From Pezizomycotina sp. ARF18 (taxonomy: Eukaryota; Ascomycota): a stretch of DNA of 64,000 nt. Of the stretch, positions 55,514-64,000 are shown piece by piece (the first letter of the stretch is position 1; the number at the start of each line of letters is the position of its first letter). The translations under genes were made by a program, and so were the position numbers. Location: NCBI GenBank assembly GCA_002224055.1, contig AZLU01000136.1, positions 1-64,000 on the forward strand, written 5' to 3'. The notes below the pieces were generated by a model. The model saw only the letters and a list, made by a program, of their open reading frames with translations, was not told where the DNA came from and ran no database searches.

Positions 55514-58223
55514 TTATATCCCGGCCATCCTTCTCCCGCCTACTGGACGCTCAACCACCTCCCTACCTCCCCCTCAACCTCCCCAACGTCAGCGGCTTCG
55601 CCAAAAACCCGTCCGCGCCCGCACTTCACACTCCCTCCTACTCTCCCTACTAACATTCGCCGTCAAGCTCACAATAAACACCTACCCTCAACTTCCCATC
55701 CCTCTCCATCTCGCGTATCCGCCTCGTAGTCTCCAACCCATCTAACACCGGCATCTGCGTATCCATCAGTATCAGTGAGTACTTCGAAGGTGAAGAGGTG
55801 ATCATGGATAGCGCGACGGCGCCGTTTTCAGCGACGTCATGGGGAATCCGAGATTTTCGAGGATTTTATGCGAGGCGCTGGTTTACGGGGTTGTCTTCTA
55901 CTAGGAGGATCGCGGGGGCGTTTTTGTTGTTGTTGGTGGTGATGGTCGTGGTGGGTTGTTGGTATGCTGTGGAGGTGGTAGCTTGTTGTTGTCGGTAGGT
56001 AGAGAGGTAGGTGATGTCGACGGCGTTATCGTTTGCAGAGGTATCGACGCCGCCCGTTAGTGGCTCCGTTTACTAACACCTCTTCGACGGCGTTCCTCCC
56101 TATTCGTAGTAACTCTACGAATTCGCAGTCGATGACGATTGGCCGCTTCGGTAGCACTTTTATCATCCCCGGCACGTCCGCCGTATCTACTCGCTCGCCG
56201 AAGCAGAACCACGCTTGTCCCACCGGTGCAGACTCCACGAGCGAAAGCATGTCCGGCGTTAAATACGAATAATCGATGACGACGCGATCAGCACTCGCTG
56301 CCGCCTTCTTCCAATCCGCCACGGATGATGATAACGGAAACGATGTTCGGCGCGTTAACGTAGACGGTGTCTGTTCCATGATACTGACGTCGAAGTACTT
56401 CCCAGCGCCTCGCCCGCTTTCTTCGCAGTGTCGGGTTTCAATAACACCGCAACTTTTAACTTCTCCTTCCTTCTTACTTCTTCCCAGCGCGGTTGTTGCC
56501 GCTGGACCGCATCGCTCAGCACAACCTCGAAACAACTCCCCTTGCCCAGCGTACTCTTCAAGCTAATCTTACCCCCATCTTCTTCACCAGCTGCCGTACG
56601 ATCGTAAGTCCTAACCCCGTCCCCAAGTGCTTCCTTGTAAGCGAGCTATCCGCCTGCTGGAACGGCTCGAAAATAACTCCCTGCGAAGAAGGGGATATTC
56701 CAATTCCAGTATCGTGTACTCTAACAATTAAATCCCCTCTCCCTCCCCCGTCGTAGATACGTGAACGAGTACATACCCCTCCGTCGTAAACTTCAGCGCG
56801 TTACCAACCAAATTCATAAGCACCCTCGCAAAGTACGTCTCGTCGAGCCGTGCCTCCCCACACCCTCCTCCAAAATAAACACCAAATCACCTTCTCGGCC
56901 CCCGTAGCGGCAAACGTCTTCAGCGTACTCTTACACAAACCACCAACATCAACAAGACTAGTTACCGCCGTATCACCGACGCCATCCTCCAAACGCGCGA
57001 ATCAAGTACGTTGCGAGATATTAGGTCCAAAGCGTAGCAACTGCTCTTAATACTCTCCACGAACTCCCTCTGCTCTTCGTTCAGCGTCGTTAGCTCGAGT
57101 AGATCCGTAAACCCCGTGATCGCGTGTAACGGCGTCCGCAGCTCGTGAGACGCGACGTTGATAAATCCGTTTTTATACGGTTACTACGGTCCGCCGCCTC
57201 CTTCTCCGCTACGGCTTTCCATAGTCTTCTTTTCGTAATCATCACTTCCATTGCGCGGACGGCGTTCCTCGCTAGCGCGACGTACGACAGTAACATAGTA
57301 ACTAAGGATACGAACGCGACCGTTAAGGGTAGAGAATCCGGAAAGCCGTCGTTGTTATACGGCGGCAGCGAGGTAGTGTAGAATGTCGCGGCGGCCATCC
57401 CGGTCCAATGCATCGCGTTAATACCAATTGCTGCGATGAAGGAAAACAAAAGGCCGCCGGTGTGGATATACGAGACTGCGATGACGCAGACGGCGTATGC
57501 GACGACTACGGACAGAAAGACGAGGGGTGTGTTGTAGGAAGTATACCCACCGGGCGGGAGTATTAGAGCCGACATGCCGATGTAGTGCATTCCCGAAACG
57601 GTGAGCGACATTAGTAATGCGACCGTATGCACGCGGGGATTCGTCAGCGACGGCGGCGGTCGTATCGAAGAAAAGAACGATTGCTTCTTACTGTTCCGCA
57701 GGCTCCTATTAAACGAAGAAAGAAGGGAATACTCTGCCGCCTCGCTCGCGCTCCTACTACGCCTCTCCTCGTCGGTAGGTAACGCCGTATACCCTCCCTC
57801 TTCCTCTTCTAACCCGTCTGTTCCAAGCCTACTAAAGATATTAAACCCGAGTCCACCAGCAGAACCCATTACGGCGAATAGAGCTGATAGGGCGGTTAGT
57901 CCGGCGTCGAATGATACTTGGACGCCGGTGTTTACTGCCATCATGGCGACGAAGTGGAAGGACCACATGGCGCAACCGCCGAAGGATAGGGAGGCGAGGA
58001 GGAGCCATGAGAGGCGTTGCGGGGTGGAGGAGGAGAGGCGGGATTGGGAGTAGAGTTGGGTTGTTGTGTAGGTGCCAAGGAAGCAGATTAGGAAGGAGAG
58101 GAGGAGGATGCCGGGGCGGATGTTGTGTGGGAGGATGTGGGGTGGTGATGATGGTGAGATGGAGGCGGTTGTTGTTGTGATGTTGGAGAAGATTAGGGAA
58201 GGTGAGAGGAGCGGTGGTGGCAT
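55514..58223 (-). CDS. MHYT-domain hybrid histidine kinase
   Basis: The longest clean frame in the window (377 codons, from 58223) gives a multi-helix membrane part with three MHYT repeats ([33 protein letters not shown]), thought to bind metal and sense a small ligand. A coiled linker leads to the kinase: [19 protein letters not shown] (phospho-His, 57150), then [46 protein letters not shown] (ATP lid), and a receiver: [30 protein letters not shown] (phospho-Asp), LTANVS and [16 protein letters not shown] (Lys). The order is full for a hybrid kinase of about 900 residues. Breaks sit in runs at 57170-57174, 56734-56737, 56572-56576 and 56401-56403. Convergent with the oxidase gene; start preceded by a GTT repeat. 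Confidence 0.85.
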
Positions 58224-59873
58224 CGTCGTTGTTGTTGTTGTTGTTGTTGTTTGTTGTTTGGTTTTGATGCCGGTGTGGTGTTGGAGGGTTTGTTATTGGG
58301 GATGGATCATGATCGAGTATGAAGATGGTTATGGAGAGGTGAGAGCAGGTTGCAAGGGGAAAAAAAATAAATAAATAAATAAAGCAAAAATATTAGTAAA
58401 AATAAGAAAAAAAAAAAAAAGATTTAGGAAGGGAGTCTACAATTATTAAAAAACTGTGGGGCCTTTTGCCGAAGACAGAATAAAATAACAGGGGAAATAC
58501 TGGCAGAAACACACAGCATACTAAAAAAAGCACTCTCAAAAATCGAGATGAGACCCGAGACACTGGTATTACCTTTTGTGAATAGTCTGTTTTTCAATGA
58601 TTTTAAATATATCAGAAAAGGATGAAAATAAGGAAGGGGGGTTCCAGATACAAAGCAAAGATAGGGGGAATTTTGTGCAACGACACCAGAAGCTATACGA
58701 TCAAAAAAAAAAAAAAAAAAAATAGGAGAATTAGCAGAAAGGGACTAAGAAGGAAATGGAAGAAAGAATGAGAAGGGTGGAAGACCCGCTAGAACAACTC
58801 CAAAAAAAAATTTTTTTTTTTTTAATATACCTCAGAACCTATAAGCAGTTCTTGCGCTATCAAAAAGATTAAGGTCTCGATTTGATCTTTTTGGTAAACC
58901 GGCCGGGCAAATACCAAAAAGAGGAGCTAGCTATATTAGAAATAGCTTTTATCACTTCGGTTTATTCCTTATTCGTTCGACCGGAATCCGTTTTCCATCG
59001 ACTTGAAACGATCCAAAGAGATGTTGGTTGGCTCAGCCGCTTTTCTTCCTGCTCCGGATCGCGAAATTAAACGAAAGGATCGACGTCATACTAAAGCAGG
59101 GGTATTACTACGAGGACGTTTGAAGGCGGACATCTCTCTGCCGTTGGTAATTGCCGGGGACGGAGAATAGAAACTACACAGTGCACTGCACAGTCCGGGG
59201 AATTATGCCTGATCGCCGATGTGGCCGGGGAATTATTTGGGGGCATGTAAGGCTGGGTGGCTGGTAATGCTCGGCGCGTGTGGCTGGTCGTTGCCCGCTC
59301 TTCCCTGCTTGTCGCTCGTGTTATATAAAATGACCCGAAAAATTTGTTCCCCAGAGCTGGCTTGTTCTGCTTGCTTCCGTATATCCTTCAGGAAATAGGG
59401 GGCAACAGAATTGTATAAGTCGACTATAAACAAGCTTTGAATTCACATACTAGTTTCGACGGAACCTGATACGGAGGCGGTTTTGTGTCCGCGAGTTATA
59501 CTAAGGGCAAGCGCAGAAGCGATTCGGACGGTTGAAGGGTGGCCGGGAAATCAATAGATAAGCTAATAGCGGAAATTGAGAGGAGATCGGAGAGTAACCC
59601 AACGATCCCCCTCCTTCCCCGGAGGGAAATCACGTATCTTTACAAAAGTTGAAGTGCTTTAAAAACGGTTTGTTGGCGACTTCGTTTTCCATGTTCTGAT
59701 TGATTTTAGTATTTAAGACGGGTTCATTCCTTTTGTGGGTGTTCGAAGTGCTACCGTCGAGGAACGTCAGGCGTATTGTTTGCATGTTGCGTGAGTGTTT
59801 TATAGCCTCCTTGACGCTGGTAAACCGCCCTTCTTCCCAGATGAAGAAATAACTCCGCCGTAACTAAAATTCT
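58224..59873. other. Promoter side of the kinase gene and gene-free DNA
   Basis: A GTT repeat just before the kinase start (58228-58255), AAAT repeats (58365-58383), A runs (58408, 58704), and an A9/T13 junction at 58802-58823. No supported gene. TAAACGAAAGGATCGACGTC near 59067 and the frames around it show no motif. Confidence 0.4.
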
Positions 59874-61164
59874 TCAACGATATGTTAACACCCGGAATTC
59901 TGGTGACGTCGCGGTCCGCGAACCGGTCCATGCCTTCGGAGCACCTCTCGTCTGGAAAACCCTGTTCCTACCATCCACCGCCAGCGTATTCCGATTGATA
60001 ATTCCTTCAATTTTCCGGTGTTCGTGTTGTACTAGTAATGGTAAAGCCTCGCTCCGTAGTTTATCGGACGCGGCAACGCTCGTCAAGCCTACAGCGGGGC
60101 GTTTGGAAGATCGAGGATATGGACATGTACTCCGGCGTTAACCTCTCCAATGTATTCTTCCCCGCTAGGTGAGCGATGTAGTTTAGACAATCCGTCGTGA
60201 CGGCGTCCGTGAGCTCAAGTAACTAATCGGTAAGCCAGACTCTCTAAAGTTCTCCCACGTAGTATCATCCCCACTTCCACCATAATTCCGCACCCTCCGT
60301 AACGCCCGGAAAATAACTTAACGTCGACCGTCGCGTTACCTGTTGGCCTCCATCTATACATAACGATTCGATTCTAGTTGGGCTTGGAGGAAAAAAATTT
60401 TTTGAGGAGGGATGCGACGTCGTCTAGTTTGACGTGCCCCCGCTCGTAATATCCATTTCTTTTAAAGCGGTGCTTGAGTGGCGGATTATATTAGCTATTT
60501 CGAGCGCTGGTGCTGTCGTCGTGTCGATTTTTAAGCGGGAGATGTTGAAGAGGGAGCGGAGTAGGGCCGCGGGCGTAGGTGTAGTCTGAACTCCAGCCTG
60601 ACAGCGTCACGTCGATGGTATATTTACCGTTAGAGTAGTCGCAGATTTCGGATACGATGGGCGTGGAGAGAAGCACAGAGCGGTTCGCGTATGATGTTAC
60701 TTGGCGGTATATTGACACCCTTTATATTTGGTAAGCAGGATAAAAAAAAAACTCGCGTATTTCGGTAGCGGTTACTTCTGGTTCGTTTTTCGAGGCTTGC
60801 GTACCCCGGCCATTGTTTATGTTTTCGCACGCTGTTGTAGTAACTCTCGTTCATCTCCGTGAAGTATAAACGAAGGGATAATACGCGTGGTAATTGTATG
60901 GGATGGAGGAGTCTTGAGCGGACGGGGGAAACGGGCGTGGTTGTTGGAGTAGAAGGGGAGGGAGATTGTGGAGAGGTATGAATGTAGACGCGGGGTGATG
61001 GTGGCGTTGAATGAGCAGGCGGAAGGTGATACGGATTGGTGAGAGGCAACATCGCTGTGATGGTTACGCTTATTTGTTTGAGATGTAGTTTTTGGTATAC
61101 GGTCGAGCTGGAGGATTATGCGGAGGAGCTCTAGCGGGAGGGCGGAGAGGTTGACCACGTTCAA
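59874..61164 (-). CDS. F-box-like protein 4
   Basis: The start region on the minus strand, from 61164, reads MNVVNLSALPLELLRIILQL, an F-box-like first helix (LSALPLELLRIIL). Further pieces are VLSLRLYFTEMNESYYNSVR, SKHKQWPGYASLEKR-like, FSCLPNIKGVNIPPSNIIRE, and near the end KLRSEALPLLVQHEHRKIEG and NRVFQTRGAP. They lie in different frames and are interrupted often, so only the F-box start is secure. The LPNIKGVNI piece might belong to a leucine-rich part. If complete it would have about 420 residues. Confidence 0.45.
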
Positions 61165-62237
61165 GCTCTGCTAAGTCTGCGAGGGCGGGTGATTATATTT
61201 GTTCTGCGGTATTCAATGGCCCATCGTATGTTGATTCTTACAAAGGGGGAGGCCGAGGGGAGGGTGTTAAAGGACGGTGAAGGGTTTTAAGATTAAGCGA
61301 ATTGAAGGGCAGATTATGACCATGATCGAGGACTTGTTACAAATCAGAATCCCCTAGATTGATCAATCCTTAAGCCGCACACTGAGATCGTCCGAGCCGC
61401 CCCAATCCTTTTTCAGGTAGTTTGAAGTGGACCTCTTGCAATTTCAGGAAACTAGGCAGATTCTCCGTACTTGCTCAGCGCCTAGACACCATCTTTGCGG
61501 TAGATATCAGATCGAAGAACAGTGTTTGCTCGAGCCCTACCCAATTAGTTCTCTGGGAGATCAAGAGTGTCACTTCGTCCGTTCGGCTTACCGGCCTACT
61601 TGCGAAACTTGAGCACAGCCCGGCCTATGGTCTCTACCATTCCATTCGCCAATCAGCCATGTAGAATGGGTCCTGTATGTTCAGGCGGCAGCGCCCAAAG
61701 ATCCCCAAAGGTCCCGAACTTATTTTTTTTTAAGCGATAACTTAGGGCCGTTGTCCGATTGTTCCACCTTGCGATATTCCAGGCGCGGCGAAAAACGCGA
61801 TCATACAGACGACAGCCATGCGGCCGAATAGATCGCGCTTGTCGTCGCGGCTAAGGCCTTTCCAGTTCATTCGGGTATGGAAATTCAACAAGGTTGACTT
61901 CCGGCTTCCTTGGGTGCTGCCCGCTCCGTCGAACTGAGCCGAATTTCGATGTCGTGGTTGTCTAGTATCCGGTCTGTGTGGGATTAATTCAATTTCATCT
62001 TTTCGGCTCGGATCGCGTCTCTAATATAACGCTGTTATACAATACTGCCGGCACCGTTTGCCAGTGGGTCTTCTGGTTGCTCGTCGCGTGAGTAATTTGC
62101 GACGTTTGTTAAGGTCTTACGATGAAGGGGAATTCAAAGAATCCCGGCTATGGTATCTGACCTGGAGAGTAAGGCCGATGATCGTCGTTGATTATAGGGA
62201 TAACAGGTAGATTGAAGTTTGTTAGAATTGAAGGAGG
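61165..62237. other. Intergenic, no gene seen
   Basis: Frames at 61422-61664 are short and without motif. Ordinary base composition with one T run near 61721. Confidence 0.4.
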
Positions 62238-62284
62238 ATGGAAGCAGGAAGGATACTTGAAAACGAAGGAGGGAAAGGACGGCT

Positions 62285-62329
62285 ATTTATTTTATTTTAT
62301 TTTATTTTATTTTATTTTATTTTATTTAC
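62285..62329. repeat. TTTTA pentanucleotide repeat
   Basis: Nine copies of ATTTT in a row, a simple microsatellite at the 5' side of the next possible gene. Confidence 0.85.
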
Positions 62330-62337
62330 ACTTATCC

Positions 62338-63368
62338 AGGCCGCCTTGCAAAACAATTCCACCGTATTCCTTTCTCCACACGAGTCCGACCTACCGATAA
62401 CTCACATTTCACGAATTGACGCGACTCGACGAGCATCGTCTTCAACTTCATCACCCACAACTTCATCAACCACATCTACTTCATCTCCCCCGGGTGCCAC
62501 ATCCAAATCAACTTCGGCTTCAACATCGAAATCGACGTCTTCTTCATCCTCGTCCTCTTCCTCTTTTCCTCCTCTTCCTCCTCGTCATCGTCGTCATCGT
62601 CTTCCGCCCCCCCATCATCCTGCACTTCCACCAACGCCATCGCCAACGACTACTTCGAGGAACAACGGTTCACCACCCTACCTCACGCCGTCACCGTTCA
62701 ATTCAGCCACGGAACCTTCGGCAGCTGCGGCTTCCAACACTTGAAGGGGATGTTCAACTACGCGAAACCTAAGCCGACTAAATGTTCCACGAATAGCTCC
62801 CAGAGCGCGAGGGATCGAGAACCGCGGAAGCCTGGGTCGGGAGGCGGTTGACTAGTATGAGGTTCATGTATAACCCACTGCCGAACCTGAAATTGGACGG
62901 GCGAATACGTACATTTGTGAACGGTTTGTATGTCGACTTCCAAGTCGACAGAGCAATACACAGGACGCCGGCCGCATTGACAAGCACCTTGCACCAATGT
63001 TTCGAACCAAGTTCTGGATGGATGAGTCGTGGATCGACGACAAAAACACAATCATCTATGCCGTCGAGGAGCAGGAGAAGAACGGATGCGTTGTGCCGGT
63101 GGAGGAACCGACGACCAATATATTTCCATTTTTTCCGATCAAGTTTACGGATGACGGCAACGATACGGGTGGTAGGCTCATATGCACGATTACAAACACT
63201 ACTCGCGGGGCCCCAGACCTCATCGAAATGCTAAACCGGTATAAAACGGCACGGGTTGTTCGAAACGATCATGGGAGGAAGCAGAACATGGATCAAGCTC
63301 TCGGGCCTTTGGGCGTCGTTGAGTACTGCCTCGAGTATGCGAGATTATCTAGGAAGCAACGGGTGTAA
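62338..63368 (+). CDS. Uncharacterised protein, last possible gene of the window
   Basis: After the pentanucleotide repeat, a Ser/Thr/Pro-rich or Phe/Ile-rich reading (depending on frame) covers 62340-62640. Then come coding-like pieces on the plus strand: DYFEEQRFTTLPHAVTVQFS, GFQHLKGMFNYAKPK, then MRFMYNPLPNLKLDGRIRTF with NGLYVDFQVDRA (62857-62955), and FRTKFWMDESWIDDKNTIIY, VPVEEPTTNIFPFFPIKFTD and LGPLGVVEYCLEYARLSRK up to 63368. Pieces follow one another in order, so I take them as one gene with frame changes. No family recognised. Confidence 0.35.
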
Positions 63369-64000
63369 GAGGTTCTCCTTCTTGGACTTTCTTTTCATCA
63401 CCATAACGAGAGCGAATCGCTGATGTCGGTACTTACCATCCAGTTACGGCTGCGTTTATTGGCCAATCTCATATACCTCAGAATCTGGAGGTATTCGGAT
63501 TCGTCAAGCCGTCCCACTGCACCACGCGGCTTCAAAATGCGGTGCGAAGTCAGCAGATGAGTACTGTGCAAAGATCAAGAAGGTGGCAAAATGACCGTTG
63601 AAACATCCACGCTCTCCTGATGAGATTACTCAATACCCTGGAGCAACGCACCGCGCCGAAGAAGTCTTGTAGGCCTTCAGACATCCCCTACTAGAAGGAT
63701 AATTCATAAAACTTAGGGTGACCGCTTCCAGGTTTCATTACGCATGCGTTGGGATATGTATGTTTGAGGACCTCATGGCCCTCCTGTATGTAATTTACCT
63801 GGTAGTATCTAACACGATCCGGTTTGTGAAAGGCAAGAAATCATCATTGTAGGAGCCCTCTACCGCTAATCTCGTGAATATGGGTCACTAAAACAGGTCG
63901 TTGCTCACTGTTTCGAAATACTCAGTGGGCCTTTAGCACGTATATGATGAAGTTTTATTAATACTATAAATCCTTACTAGGCTGTCGACCTGTTGACTGT
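63369..64000. other. End of window, no gene seen
   Basis: Only short frames, no repeats or motifs that I can name. Confidence 0.4.

Noticed and set aside
1-64000. Starship-type giant element carrying the HET, Hsp70-like and Clr5 genes
   Set aside because: Gene content would fit such cargo, but I found no tyrosine-recombinase (DUF3435) gene and no paired end repeats in the window.
1-64000. CRISPR arrays, rRNA or tRNA genes
   Set aside because: No regularly spaced direct repeats and no convincing tRNA arms or rRNA core motifs were seen; a covariance-model scan would settle the tRNA question.

Overview
The window is nuclear DNA of a filamentous ascomycete (Pezizomycotina). It has short GT-AG introns of about 55-125 bases, CT-rich promoters, a block of RIP-type mutation (CpA and TpG almost gone, CpG kept), and fungal-only families: the HET amino-terminal region, Clr5-domain proteins, CBM52, PTH11/SAT4-like rhodopsin-fold receptors, fungal HSPA12-like Hsp70, Zn2Cys6 and MHYT hybrid kinases. 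A class below Pezizomycotina cannot be fixed from this sequence; Leotiomycetes is only a guess. No core housekeeping gene is recognised, so this reads as an accessory, gene-turnover region.

Layout. 1-2056 is a RIP-ruined AT-rich element that abuts a HET-family gene and ends it just before the HET domain. 3.5-4.4 kb holds tandem repeats and a 26-base inverted repeat. 4.4-10.6 kb holds three head-to-tail relatives of one Clr5-domain gene (A, B, C); B is interrupted inside the Clr5 domain by a clean 252-bp solo LTR. A fourth relative (D) lies at 21.8-24.4 kb. Between them are a secreted CBM52 plus six-hairpin-glycosidase-like gene (minus strand), a 4-kb low-complexity stretch, a Zn2Cys6 gene and a small hydrophilic-protein gene. 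27.4-28.6 kb is a seven-helix receptor-like gene and 31.0-33.4 kb a tandem pair of GNAT acetyltransferases. 33.5-38.7 kb is a divergent pair: an unknown protein (minus) and an Hsp70-like ATPase (plus). Then come a small unknown gene, a MYND zinc-finger gene, four F-box-like genes scattered over 44-61 kb, a disordered protein, a 581-bp foldback MITE, a secreted sugar-lactone oxidase and, convergent with it, an MHYT/histidine kinase/receiver protein.

Major caveat. Nearly every gene changes frame several times, and in the conserved domains the breaks I checked are almost all the loss of one base from a short run of G, C, A or T. That pattern is typical of unpolished long-read sequence. I therefore annotate many loci as CDS over their full span and do not call them dead genes; real pseudogenes (HET remnant, Clr5 A and C, and B with its LTR) are flagged separately. 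Exact starts, stops and introns are approximate for these loci.
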